NCBI GenBank assembly: GCA_020524245.1
Contig: JAIVLN010000002.1
Coordinates: forward strand, 124,001-188,000
Direction of reading: 5' to 3'
DNA from: Rossellomorea aquimaris
GTDB taxonomy: Bacteria; Bacillota; Bacilli; Bacillales; Fictibacillaceae
Length of the DNA: 64,000 nucleotides
Below, in pieces: positions 17,463 to 25,218 of the stretch (the stretch's first letter is position 1; each line of letters starts with the position of its first letter). The notes beneath the pieces were generated by a model. It was not told the origin of the DNA. It made no database searches and saw only the letters and a list, made by a program, of their open reading frames with translations. The translations under genes were made by a program, and so were the position numbers.

Positions 17463-18372
17463 CTTCTTCTCCTCCTCTGAGTCTCTTGACCAGACTGGAC
17501 TTTGAGAACAAACGCTCTTTCACTTTTTGACCTGTCGGTGTAACAGCCAGCCCCCCGAGTGCTGTTTCTTTGAGAGCACGTGGCATGTTTTTACCTATAT
17601 CATACATCGTATCGATCACTTCGTCACATGGAATTCGGCTTTCAATACCTGCGAGACCCATATCAGCGGAAGAAAAAGCAATGGATGTGCCGATCACATT
17701 TCGCTTGATACATGGCACTTCAACAAGACCTGCTACCGGGTCACAAACGAGACCGAGCAGGGATTTCATCGCCATAGCTGTAGAATGGACGGCCTGACGT
17801 GGGGATCCACCTTTCAATTCAACGATGGTTCCCGCTGCCATTGCAGTCGCAGAACCGACTTCTGCCTGACAACCACCAGCTGCTCCTGAAATGAAGGAAC
17901 GGTTCGCAATGATATATCCGAGCATACTTGCAGTGAATAGACCCATTACGAGATCATCATTATCAAGGTTTGTATTTTTCTTAAGTGAGAACAATACACC
18001 TGGTAAAATGCCAGCCGCTCCCGCAGTTGGAGTCGCGACTATAACGCCCATCCGTGCGTTGCCTTCTGATGTCGCCATCGAACAGGCCATCGCATCACTG
18101 ATGATCGAGCCGGAAAGGACATCTCCCGCTTCAATATAGGCTTTCATTTTCACTGCGTCTCCGCCTGAAATGCCACTTGGTGCCTCCGATGCGTCATGAA
18201 GCCCCTGTTCTACAGCATTCTCCATCTTCAGAAGCCGTTCTTTCATCATCTCAAAGATCTGTTCTTTCGATCTTCCCGATTTGATGTGTTCCTGATCAAT
18301 CATTGCTTCAGCAATCGTTTTATTTTCTCGCTCACAATACTCGAGCAAATCAACGGTAGATTGAATATCCAT
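17389..18372 (-). CDS. sdaAA: L-serine dehydratase, iron-sulfur alpha subunit
   Basis: 327 aa; converts L-serine to pyruvate and ammonia together with SdaAB, using an oxygen-labile 4Fe-4S cluster. Seen: the family start block MDIQSTVDLLEYCERENKTI, the substrate region EAPSGISGGDAVKMKAY, TPTAGAAGILPGVL, and cysteines in GAAGGCQAEVG, LVCDPVAGLVEVPCIKRN and SRIPCDEVID. The start at 18372 follows GGAGGTG. The last about 30 residues (EDESDDHGRSASTASTASTA) go beyond the usual end of the family and overlap the HesB-like gene, so the tail looks acquired. It lies 17 bp after sdaAB, in a glycine-riboswitch operon. Confidence 0.93.
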   Translation of the reverse strand: MDIQSTVDLLEYCERENKTIAEAMIDQEHIKSGRSKEQIFEMMKERLLKMENAVEQGLHDASEAPSGISGGDAVKMKAYIEAGDVLSGSIISDAMACSMATSEGNARMGVIVATPTAGAAGILPGVLFSLKKNTNLDNDDLVMGLFTASMLGYIIANRSFISGAAGGCQAEVGSATAMAAGTIVELKGGSPRQAVHSTAMAMKSLLGLVCDPVAGLVEVPCIKRNVIGTSIAFSSADMGLAGIESRIPCDEVIDTMYDIGKNMPRALKETALGGLAVTPTGQKVKERLFSKSSLVKRLRGGEEDESDDHGRSASTASTASTADIGKG

Positions 18373-18389
18373 ACGGTTCACCTCCACAA

Positions 18390-18887
18390 TTATCGACCAA
18401 CTTGTTCAGTCATCGATTGCACAATGCGTTGTAAGTCATCATGTGTACTTATTGAAAAGTCCACTTTTTCATTGTTGATCCTAAAGATTTGGGACAGACC
18501 TCCACCGACGGAAGCTCCCCCGATTTCTAGTGTACGTGATCCTGATTTGATACGTAGAATCGCTACATTCGGATGCTCAAATTCACTACAGCTCTCTTCA
18601 AAAGTAAATTCGTAAGTGAGGTTGGCTTCCTCAGCCAATTCATAGGCGTGTTTAATCCGTTCATCTTCGGTATCATAGCCTAGTAATCCACCAAGTAAAG
18701 CTTTATCCGTCCCATGCCCCTGATACGTTTCTGCAAACGAATCAAAGAGCTGAATTTCAACTTCCTCCGGTACGCAGCCTAACAATTCGTATGCAGCTCT
18801 GCCAATCCATACTGCACCGGCTGTATGTGAACTGGATGGCCCGACCATGATCGGCCCAATTATATCAAAACAACTGTTGTAACCCAT
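18390..18887 (-). CDS. sdaAB: L-serine dehydratase beta subunit, without ACT domain
   Basis: 165 aa. It contains the full SDH_beta domain: FDIIGPIMVGPSSSHTAGAV (serine-binding SSSHT), FAETYQGHGTDKALLGGLLG, and IGGASVGGG. SdaAB of B. subtilis is about 220 aa and ends in an ACT domain that follows this block. Here the protein stops after QRIVQSMTEQVGR and sdaAA begins 17 bp later, so the ACT domain is absent rather than frameshifted. Loss of ACT would remove a regulatory or dimerisation module. It is the first gene after the glycine riboswitch. Confidence 0.92.
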   Translation of the reverse strand: MGYNSCFDIIGPIMVGPSSSHTAGAVWIGRAAYELLGCVPEEVEIQLFDSFAETYQGHGTDKALLGGLLGYDTEDERIKHAYELAEEANLTYEFTFEESCSEFEHPNVAILRIKSGSRTLEIGGASVGGGLSQIFRINNEKVDFSISTHDDLQRIVQSMTEQVGR

Positions 18888-18936
18888 CGTAACGCCTCCT
18901 TTAATTTAGAGAACGAGCATTTATAAAAAAACACAC

Positions 18937-18979
18937 AAAAAAGGACAAAGAAGGTGATTTCACCCGCTCTGTCCTTTTT
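18937..18979 (-). terminator. Intrinsic terminator of the glycine riboswitch expression platform
   Basis: Minus strand: AAAGGACA...GGTG, loop AAAT, CACC...TGTCC equivalents, then a long T-run. The first arm overlaps the 3' end of aptamer 2, as expected for transcriptional control. Confidence 0.85.
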
Positions 18980-19138
18980 ACCTGAGAGTTTCATTCGTAC
19001 CCCTTTGGTGGCTTTCGCTCTCTCCAGAGATGCGTCAGATCGTAGTTCATTTACCTGAGAGATTTGCTCCATGGTTTTTTGAAGCTTGCTCCTTCGGTGT
19101 CGGTTTCAAGCCCCCGACTCTCCCACGACCTTCATTCG
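18962..19138 (-). promoter_or_regulatory. Tandem glycine riboswitch (gcvT type)
   Basis: Two successive aptamers on the minus strand. Aptamer 1 (about 19138-19047) has GGGAGAGTC, CACCGAAGGAGCAAGC and ATCTCTCAGGTAAA. Aptamer 2 (about 19030-18962) has CTGGAGAGAGC, CACCAAAGGGGTACG and ACTCTCAGGTAAA. These are the conserved glycine-aptamer blocks, in the cooperative tandem arrangement. A terminator follows. It sits upstream of sdaAB, so it should turn on serine dehydratase when glycine is high, with glycine passing through serine to pyruvate. Most known members of the class control gcvT operons. Confidence 0.93.
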
Positions 19139-19159
19139 CGTATATACATTTCTTTTATC

Positions 19160-19189
19160 ATTATGTCGGATTCCAGGCACTTTTGTCAA
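19160..19189 (-). promoter_or_regulatory. Sigma-A promoter of the riboswitch-sda operon
   Basis: Minus strand TTGACA (19184-19189), 18-bp spacer, CATAAT (19160-19165), directly upstream of aptamer 1. Confidence 0.75.
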
Positions 19190-19206
19190 AAGTTTTATTC
19201 ACTGAC

Positions 19207-19220
19207 CGTAACCGCTTACA
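19207..19220 (-). promoter_or_regulatory. cre-like palindrome upstream of the sda promoter
   Basis: Minus strand TGTAAGCGGTTACG matches the cre pattern except for the last base. It lies 17 bp upstream of the -35 box and overlaps the 3' end of the next gene. Upstream cre sites can be CcpA activation sites, so carbon control on top of glycine control is possible but unproven. Confidence 0.4.
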
Positions 19221-19812
19221 TTCCTTTCAACATTTGATTGGCTAAGTCTTTTAACACTTTGATATGGCGGTCTTTATCATAAGGCTCACCTACATATTTG
19301 TAGTTGATTGAAAACTGCACACCGTCTGCTGACCAATGGAGCATACTTGATTCTAAAGATTGATTGGTTTTGAAGTCTGCTTTCACACCGTCGACCAGTC
19401 CTATCGTTTCAGTAATGCCAAGTTTGTAACGGGCATTTTCATAATCATCGGCCTCAATGATGATCCAGCCTTCATCCTCTTTAGAGACGGTCCTTAATTC
19501 AATCCGGATATCTTTCCCGTCTTTATCATTCCAATCTTTGATATCAAGGACTTGGAAAGGTTCAGCGTCAAATGGCAAACTTTCGGGAAGTGTTACCCGA
19601 TAAGGCAATGCTTTCAGAGCTGTTTCTGTAGAAGGTGCTTCATAGGAAGTCGGTATCGTCTTTTTCATCTCTTCATTCAGATTACCTTCAGCCTCCACCT
19701 CTTGTAAAAGCGAAGCATCCAGTGTATCAGGAGGAAAGTCATTTCCGGGTACAAAGAACAATACAAAACCGATGACGCTCATAAAGACGACTGCGTGTGT
19801 CCACTTTCCCAT
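19216..19812 (-). CDS. Hypothetical membrane-anchored protein (DUF4367-like)
   Basis: 198 aa. An N-terminal TM/signal anchor (WTHAVVFMSVIGFVLFFVPG) is followed by an extracytoplasmic domain. LPYRVTLPESLPFDAEPFQV and later SMLHWSADGVQFSINYKYVG recall DUF4367-type domains found beside anti-sigma and sporulation lipoproteins. The start at 19812 has AAGGGGG; an earlier in-frame ATG at 19845 does not. No partner gene. Function unknown, and the domain assignment is tentative. Confidence 0.65.
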   Translation of the reverse strand: MGKWTHAVVFMSVIGFVLFFVPGNDFPPDTLDASLLQEVEAEGNLNEEMKKTIPTSYEAPSTETALKALPYRVTLPESLPFDAEPFQVLDIKDWNDKDGKDIRIELRTVSKEDEGWIIIEADDYENARYKLGITETIGLVDGVKADFKTNQSLESSMLHWSADGVQFSINYKYVGEPYDKDRHIKVLKDLANQMLKGM

Positions 19813-19927
19813 CAAAATCCCCCTTGTTTTGTACAAATCTTCCATATGACCTACTTCTGTCCATAGCTGAAGAATCCTTTGTATTTACACAGAATGAGTA
19901 CGTTTTTACTAATGCACTTTTTATGTA

Positions 19928-19970
19928 GAAAAAAACAGACCCGTTGTTTGTGTCACAACAGGCCTGTTTA
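19928..19970 (-). terminator. Terminator of the old yellow enzyme gene
   Basis: Minus strand: AAACAGGCCTGTTGT pairs with ACAACGGGTCTGTTT, then T-run. Confidence 0.75.
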
Positions 19971-19978
19971 AAGTGTTT

Positions 19979-21088
19979 CTATTCGCTTATCATTTCAGCT
20001 TGTAATTCAACATCCTTGATCTCTGCTTGTGGCATCAAGATCTCTTTCGCATTGAATTCTTTCAGTTCAGCATCCTTTTTCACACGGTTTGGCAGATCGG
20101 GGTTCGCGAGTGCACTTGTACCGAGGCTGACAAAGTCCGCTTCCCCTTTCTCCAATACGGATTCAGCTTTCTCTGGGTCACCAAGACCCCCGTTTGCGAT
20201 TGTCGGAAGTCCTCCAAACTCTTTTGCTGCAGCAGCAAGTGTTTTCGTGCCCTCACCAAAACTAGATTCAGTTGCATTCCCGTCGGTCACATGAATGTAA
20301 TCGAGGGTTGTTTTACCAAGAGTACCGAAAATGTATTCAGCATCTTCCTCGCCATTTGGCCATTTGTAACCTTGATCGGCTACTTTTCCTTGAGAGATCC
20401 GGATACCGACCATATAGTCGTTCCCGACAGCTTTTCTTACTTCTTCAATCACTTCTAGCGTTAGCTGAAGACGTGCCTCAAGAGAGCCGCCATATTGGTC
20501 ATCACGATGGTTCAGATAATCAGTCAAGAACTGATCGAGTAAATAACCATTCGCACCATGGATCTCTACCCCATCAAACCCAGCTTCCTTCGCGTATTTA
20601 GCAGCAGCGACAAACGCTTTCTTCACTTCATTGATTTGTTCCCCTGTTATTTCCTTTGGCGTTTGGAACGGACCGGAACCTCCATAAAACGGAAGCTGCT
20701 CACCTTTTGGGGCAATTGCCGATGGCGCAATCGTTTCATCTGTATAACGGTTGCCTTGAGCTTGCCCACCAGCATGCATGAGCTGGGCGATCATTTTTGC
20801 ACCATGTGCTTGAACCGTTTCTACAATCGGCTTCCAGGCATGCATCTGCTTTTCGTTCGCAAGTCCCGGTTGATTGTAGTAGCCCTGGCTGTAGGACTCA
20901 TCCAAATAGAGCCCTTCTGAGATCACGGTACCGAAGCCACCTTCAGCATAACGCTCATAATAGGCCTTCATTCGATCGTTAGCCTTTCCATCATCATCTG
21001 CACTTACACGTGTCATCGGGGCGACGATGTATCGGTTTTTCACGGAAACATTTCCTAGCTTACCATCTTGAAAAAGTTCGTTTGACAT
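19979..21088 (-). CDS. NADH:flavin oxidoreductase, old yellow enzyme family
   Basis: 369-aa FMN enzyme with a TIM barrel that reduces activated C=C bonds (enones, nitro compounds, maleimides) with NAD(P)H. Seen: NRYIVAPMTRVSAD near the N-terminus (FMN-phosphate contact region), MIAQLMHAGGQA, the HGANGYLLDQFL motif carrying the catalytic His-Asn pair, and RISQG for flavin contact. The C-terminal FMN-phosphate loop is IANGGLGDP to DFVSLGTSALANPDLP. It is a single gene with its own terminator. The true substrate is not predictable; YqjM and NemA-type enzymes are relatives. Confidence 0.92.
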   Translation of the reverse strand: MSNELFQDGKLGNVSVKNRYIVAPMTRVSADDDGKANDRMKAYYERYAEGGFGTVISEGLYLDESYSQGYYNQPGLANEKQMHAWKPIVETVQAHGAKMIAQLMHAGGQAQGNRYTDETIAPSAIAPKGEQLPFYGGSGPFQTPKEITGEQINEVKKAFVAAAKYAKEAGFDGVEIHGANGYLLDQFLTDYLNHRDDQYGGSLEARLQLTLEVIEEVRKAVGNDYMVGIRISQGKVADQGYKWPNGEEDAEYIFGTLGKTTLDYIHVTDGNATESSFGEGTKTLAAAAKEFGGLPTIANGGLGDPEKAESVLEKGEADFVSLGTSALANPDLPNRVKKDAELKEFNAKEILMPQAEIKDVELQAEMISE

Positions 21089-21215
21089 TCTATCCCTCTT
21101 TCTTTTTGTTAGTTATTTTACATTTTAAAGTCACCTATGATGATATCAAGGATCTATCCTTGGTCCAAATGTTACGCTTCAACGTAGTTAGGATACCCTT
21201 TTTCGAAAAAAATAA

Positions 21216-21244
21216 AGAAAACACCCCGTTAATGGAGGTGTTTT
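21216..21244 (-). terminator. Terminator downstream of tRNA-Gln
   Basis: Minus strand: AAAACACCTC and GGGGTGTTTT pair, then T-rich sequence. Confidence 0.75.
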
Positions 21245-21255
21245 CAAATTATGTA

Positions 21256-21330
21256 TGGCTGGGCTAGCTGGATTCGAACCAACGCATGACGGAGTCAAAG
21301 TCCGTTGCCTTACCGCTTGGCTATAGCCCA
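21256..21330 (-). tRNA. tRNA-Gln (anticodon TTG)
   Basis: 75-nt cloverleaf with CCA encoded. Acceptor TGGGCTA pairs with TAGCCCA. The D-arm is AGCCAAGCGGTAAGGC, the anticodon loop is CTTTGAC (TTG reads CAA/CAG), and the T-arm contains GGTTCGAATCC. It is isolated, with its own terminator. Confidence 0.97.
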
Positions 21331-21461
21331 ACAACCACGAGCACATTTTCTAGTATGAAGTTATCGTCCAATTTTATACGCACATTATACAAAATTCCCT
21401 CGAAAATTTCCACAGTATGAGCCCATTGGCACATGGGTAAATTAACAGAGGAGGTGAATGC

Positions 21462-21725
21462 ATGATGAAACTTGTAGACGAAATATACAACACGTTCAAG
21501 TACCATTTTTCCGCAGATGAGGAGGACATCTATCCGATCGTGTTCGGTATCCTGGAGTCGAAAAGTAAAGAAGAGATCTTCGACCATCTCGATGAGTTGG
21601 CACATGAAGATCTCGCTGAAATGGTGACGCTGTATATATTGGAACAACTTCAGAAAAAGCTGGCGGAAGAAGGAATTGGGAGAGTAACGCTTGGACAGGA
21701 TTACACCGAAGATTACCTACAATAG
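21462..21725 (+). CDS. Small acidic protein, DUF6154-like
   Basis: 87 aa, acidic and helical. MKLVDEIYNTFKYHFSADEE opens it and a second block VTLYILEQLQKKLAEEGIG sits near the end. The pattern resembles the Bacillaceae-specific DUF6154 family, but this is from memory and is only a moderate match. AGGAGGTG precedes the ATG. It ends one base before the convergent membrane-protein gene. Function unknown. Confidence 0.7.
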   Translation: MMKLVDEIYNTFKYHFSADEEDIYPIVFGILESKSKEEIFDHLDELAHEDLAEMVTLYILEQLQKKLAEEGIGRVTLGQDYTEDYLQ

Positions 21726-22073
21726 TCATACCGATTCGCTCATCTCATTAGAACGTTCGTTTATCTTTTTCTTTTGTTCGATAAACCAGGGCAAAATCAA
21801 GCCGAGAAACGCTGAGGAAACTCCCTCATGTCCTTCCATATATAAGTTAAGTGCTAACATAATTCCGGTTAATCCGAAAACCCCTGTCATTAACCAATAT
21901 AACCTTCTTGTCAAAACGACTTTTTTCCATATGATGATCAACTGTATGAAAAAGAATATCCCTAAAAAAACACGCTCCAACTTATATTCGCTGAGATCTA
22001 CCCCGATTGGTGTAATCAACCACTGAAGCAGGAGCAACAGGATAACGAGCTCCCAATTGATATACTTTTTCAT
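21726..22073 (-). CDS. Small membrane protein
   Basis: 115 aa, about four hydrophobic segments (ELVILLLLLQWLIT, VFLGIFFFIQLIIIW, LYWLMTGVFGLTGIMLALNL, SSAFLGLILPWFI) and a charged C-terminus (EQKKKINERSNEMSE). The ATG begins only 5 bases after the stop of the RsbR-like gene, with no good RBS of its own, so translation is probably coupled to it. Function unknown; the pairing with a stress-sensing protein is the only clue. Confidence 0.7.
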   Translation of the reverse strand: MKKYINWELVILLLLLQWLITPIGVDLSEYKLERVFLGIFFFIQLIIIWKKVVLTRRLYWLMTGVFGLTGIMLALNLYMEGHEGVSSAFLGLILPWFIEQKKKINERSNEMSESV

Positions 22074-22078
22074 ATGGA

Positions 22079-22945
22079 TCAGATGATGGTTTCCTCTTTT
22101 ACTTTTCCATAACCAAATGCTTCAAGAGCAAGTTGCAAAGTCGTGTAAATATTCAAGTCGTTCAACTCTATTCCTAGATTGACGGCTGTAATCGCTACTG
22201 CTGATCGGATGCCTGTGATGGCGGTTTTCACACCTAGTAAACGGAGGGTTTTCACCAGTTGGAATAGGTGCTGCGCAACCATCGTATCCACCACACTTAC
22301 TCCGGAAAGATCGATGATGATCCGATCAAGCTTCAATTCCTCACAACGCTCAATCGCACGTTCTTGAATGTGCTTTGCTCGATTCGTATCAATATCCCCT
22401 ATGATCGGCAGTACTGCTATTCCGTCAAAAAGTGGAACAACGGGTACGGAAAGTTCAAGAAGCGTATCCTGGTACCTAAGGGCTACTTCAATGTTGTATT
22501 CTACATAGCTTTTACTGTATCCATAAACGGCTTGATCGAGGATTGGATCCAATCGGTTTGCAATCTGAATGACCTGATCGTTCGTCAGCGACTCAGCATT
22601 AGCAAATTCTGCAATGTAAGACCAGAGCACTTTCCGATAGTAAGGCGTATTTCTCAGTGCTTCAGAAATCGGAGCATCTAATACCACTGCCTTCTTACCT
22701 TTTTCTGATCCCCATTCAATGATTTCTTCGTACTCATCATCTGCATCTTTAGGCAGGTTATCCGCAATGAGACTGATCATCTCAACCGCTCTTTCTTTCA
22801 ATGATTCCTCGGAAAAGAACTCATTTTCTGTATCCATATTTTTCATGCGTAAAGATACTATATCATCAGCGATTTTCAGTTTATGTTCAATCAATTGTTC
22901 GGATAGTTGTTCCACTTTGCGTTTATCTTGAATATGATTCGTCAT
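22079..22945 (-). CDS. RsbR-family stressosome protein (STAS domain)
   Basis: 288 aa. The N-terminal about 160 residues are a helical, non-heme-globin-like sensor region as in RsbR paralogues. About 165-280 is a STAS domain. Both phospho-threonine positions used by stressosome kinase RsbT are present: T187 in IGDIDTNRAK and T221 in SGVSVVDTMVAQ. In B. subtilis, RsbR proteins with RsbS sequester RsbT and gate sigma-B. No rsbS, rsbT or sigB genes are nearby, so this is a stand-alone paralogue. The sensed signal is unknown. Confidence 0.9.
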   Translation of the reverse strand: MTNHIQDKRKVEQLSEQLIEHKLKIADDIVSLRMKNMDTENEFFSEESLKERAVEMISLIADNLPKDADDEYEEIIEWGSEKGKKAVVLDAPISEALRNTPYYRKVLWSYIAEFANAESLTNDQVIQIANRLDPILDQAVYGYSKSYVEYNIEVALRYQDTLLELSVPVVPLFDGIAVLPIIGDIDTNRAKHIQERAIERCEELKLDRIIIDLSGVSVVDTMVAQHLFQLVKTLRLLGVKTAITGIRSAVAITAVNLGIELNDLNIYTTLQLALEAFGYGKVKEETII

Positions 22946-23101
22946 CTTAGTTCCCCTTCTTTTCTACTATTTCCGACTAACTACTTCGTTACTATATTCA
23001 TAATCCCTTCTTTCATTTTAAAATCGTTCATGGCGAATTAAAAGGGTTTTTCCAAAGTTACTTCGAATCAATGAAATGAGACTATAAAAAGAGGTGCGAC
23101 T

Positions 23102-23614
23102 ATGTCAGAACTAGAGAAGGTTTATCTTGAGGAAATCATGGGAAATTACAAAGGCCTGAAAAAGCAGGCAGAGAGGGTTTTTGATCAATTAAGTACCGAG
23201 GAGCTATCCTGGACACCGAATGAAGAATCAAACAGTATTGCAATCTTGATCAAACATATGAGTGGCAATATGAAGTCAAGGTGGACCGACTTTCTTACCA
23301 CGGATGGTGAAAAACCGGACCGGTACAGAGATAACGAATTCATTGATGATATGGTAACGAGAGAACATATACTGAATGTTTGGGAAGAAGGCTGGGATGT
23401 TTTATTCAATACGCTCGATTCCTTGACGGAAGCGGACTTATTGAAGACGGTCTTCATAAGAAGCGAACCGCATACTGTCGTTCAAGCGTTGCAAAGGCAG
23501 GTTATCCATTACGCAGCACACGTCGGTCAGATCATCTATATCGGAAAACTGGCTAAAAACAAAGAATGGAACACACTAAGCATTCCAAGAGGTAAGTCTG
23601 AAGATTACAAATAG
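23102..23614 (+). CDS. DUF1572 / DinB-superfamily protein
   Basis: 170-aa four-helix-bundle protein. The motif order NSIAILIKHMSGNMKSRW, ILNVWEEGWDVL and QVIHYAAHVGQIIYIGKL gives three His positions, which in the DinB superfamily bind one divalent metal. Such enzymes include thiol-dependent transferases, but most are uncharacterised. AGAGGTG precedes the ATG. The stop codon is immediately followed by an inverted-repeat element. Confidence 0.85.
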   Translation: MSELEKVYLEEIMGNYKGLKKQAERVFDQLSTEELSWTPNEESNSIAILIKHMSGNMKSRWTDFLTTDGEKPDRYRDNEFIDDMVTREHILNVWEEGWDVLFNTLDSLTEADLLKTVFIRSEPHTVVQALQRQVIHYAAHVGQIIYIGKLAKNKEWNTLSIPRGKSEDYK

Positions 23615-23672
23615 ATGCCAGGCACCAATCAGAAACCGTTGCGCCTCAACGGTTCTGTTTTGGTGCCTGGTA
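23615..23672. repeat. Long inverted-repeat element (REP/MITE-like hairpin)
   Basis: TGCCAGGCACCA...AACCGTTG, a short loop, then CAACGGTT...TTGGTGCCTGGTA: two nested complementary pairs spanning about 57 bp. The ends (GGTGCCTGGCA type) resemble dispersed palindromes I recall from Bacillaceae intergenic regions. It may also terminate both convergent genes, though there is no clear T-run. The minus-strand gene reads into it. Confidence 0.7.
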
Positions 23673-23943
23673 CATGTATCGAGCTTTCGATGTCGCGGAT
23701 GAAGTGCTCCCTTTCGTATTCGTTCTTCAAGAGGAGTCTGACGTTTCTCCGCTTTTTCAAGAATTTCTTCAGCTTCGGGTCCCTTTCCATCAATGCATCA
23801 AAATCATTTCCATATAGACGGCTGAACCATCGTTCCTTTTTCAAACGGTCGATGTTCCGTTGAAGTTTGCTCTTTTCCGGTATGAACCAGAAAAGGAATT
23901 CTCCAAAAGCCTCCAGTAGAATAAAGAATAATTCAAAAGCCAC
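23629..23943 (-). CDS. Small membrane-associated hypothetical protein
   Basis: 104 aa. The hydrophobic N-terminus (FELFFILLEAFGEFLFWFIP) is followed by a strongly basic helical region (LKKERWFSRLYG, FLKKRRNVRLLLKNEYERE). The GTG start at 23943 has GGAGGAG. The last about 15 residues (HVPGTKTEPLRRNGF) are encoded by the inverted-repeat element, which implies that the repeat inserted at the 3' end and replaced the original C-terminus. Function unknown. Confidence 0.65.
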   Translation of the reverse strand: MAFELFFILLEAFGEFLFWFIPEKSKLQRNIDRLKKERWFSRLYGNDFDALMERDPKLKKFLKKRRNVRLLLKNEYEREHFIRDIESSIHVPGTKTEPLRRNGF

Positions 23944-23959
23944 CGTTAATCTCCTCCGA

Positions 23960-24685
23960 TCAAGGTTTACGAGCAGATAAGATGAGTACGAGTGGAATCC
24001 TCAACCTTCTCTCATATTCTTCTTTTTGGCTGAAGAATCGCTCATCTGGCGCCCCTTCTTTCAATCCTTCCAATTGAAATCCGGCTTGCAGTAGTTCTGT
24101 TATGTATTGCTCCGTTGTCCTATGGTATTTTGTCACTAGCTGATTCATCCATGGTTCTTTGCGCTGTCCCATTTTGAAATAATCATCCACGGTCCAGTCT
24201 TCACGTTTTCCACCGCTTGCACTCTTCATCGAAGCTGTAATGATTGGGTGCTGCACACTGAAAACGAAACGACCACCCTCCTGTAAAGCTTGAAACACTT
24301 CCTTGAATATACTGCCGACATCCTCTAAATAGTGGAAGACGAGCCGGGACACGACGAGGTCATAGTGGTTTTGTTGAAGTCTCAAGCCTTCCAAAGAGCT
24401 GCATTGGAATTCTATTCGAGTATCCTCCAATCCCTCTCTTGCTTGTTTAATCATCCGTTCCGATCCATCAATTCCGTGATAGTGCACTGCACCTCTTTCA
24501 AGTAACTCTTTTCCAAACAAACCGTCTCCGCAGCCAAGATCGAGAATCCGTTCTCCTTTTGGACTACCAATCAAAGCATTGATAGCAGGTCCTTCAAGGA
24601 CATTGTTCGGACTTTCCGAACGGTTCCGACGCTTTTGGAACTGGTTGAAAAATTGTTCATTTTCATAAAAAGTAGACCCATTCAT
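23960..24685 (-). CDS. Class I SAM-dependent methyltransferase
   Basis: 241 aa, Rossmann-fold methyltransferase. Motif I is ILDLGCGDGLFG, motif II YHGIDGSERM, motif IV region YDLVVSRLVFHYL, and post-motif LQEGGRFVFSVQHP. The C-terminal region (YHRTTEQYITELLQAGF) is typical of the Methyltransf_11 small-molecule group. Substrate unknown. It is followed on the same strand by the small membrane gene 16 bp downstream, so the two may be co-transcribed. Confidence 0.88.
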   Translation of the reverse strand: MNGSTFYENEQFFNQFQKRRNRSESPNNVLEGPAINALIGSPKGERILDLGCGDGLFGKELLERGAVHYHGIDGSERMIKQAREGLEDTRIEFQCSSLEGLRLQQNHYDLVVSRLVFHYLEDVGSIFKEVFQALQEGGRFVFSVQHPIITASMKSASGGKREDWTVDDYFKMGQRKEPWMNQLVTKYHRTTEQYITELLQAGFQLEGLKEGAPDERFFSQKEEYERRLRIPLVLILSARKP

Positions 24686-24742
24686 CTATCATCAGCTCCC
24701 TATCTAATCTTATTTACGCTTGTCCCAGCCAAAAGTTCCCAT

Positions 24743-24772
24743 AAAAAAACTTGGCTATGCCAAGCTTTTTAA
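24743..24772 (-). terminator. Terminator of the lipoprotein / membrane-protein pair
   Basis: Minus strand: AAAGCTTGGC, AT, AGCCAAGTTTTTTT. Confidence 0.8.
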
Positions 24773-24783
24773 TCAGAGCACAT

Positions 24784-25209
24784 TTAGGAATAGTAGCGTT
24801 CCAGCAACAGAAAATCCTTTGTTTTTTTGACCTCTATTTTATGCTCATGTGCAAACTGTTCCAGCTTTGTACAATACGTTTTAGGCTCATAGTCGACCAG
24901 CCGGATATTCTTTCCTCGGCAAATATGGATGACTGCACTTTTTCTCGTCCAACCCGATCGTTTGAATATGATTTTGCTAATCTTTTCAGGTTTGATTGTT
25001 TTCTTGTAGATGAGCCATTTCCAGATGAAAACTTCAGTCATTAAGTGTTGTTCATGTATTCGGAACTGAAAATTTATAGAGCTAATGAAATATGACATGA
25101 TAAAAACAAAAAAGAAATATACCCAGCCGTAAGTTTGAAGAACATAAGTAAAGACCGGAACGAACCAGAGTAATAAGTACAGAGATGGTTTTGATTTATA
25201 GGTTTCCAT
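24784..25209 (-). CDS. Hypothetical membrane protein (PH-like cytoplasmic part)
   Basis: About 141 aa. Two TM helices at the N-terminus (YLLLWFVPVFTYVLQTY and YFFFVFIMSYFISS) are followed by a strand-rich basic domain (IHEQHLMTEVFIWKWLIYKK onward) resembling bacterial PH domains. A short gap separates it from the upstream lipoprotein gene; ATG 25209 has AGGTGG 5 bp ahead. Function unknown. Confidence 0.65.
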   Translation of the reverse strand: METYKSKPSLYLLLWFVPVFTYVLQTYGWVYFFFVFIMSYFISSINFQFRIHEQHLMTEVFIWKWLIYKKTIKPEKISKIIFKRSGWTRKSAVIHICRGKNIRLVDYEPKTYCTKLEQFAHEHKIEVKKTKDFLLLERYYS

Positions 25210-25218
25210 CACTTCCAC

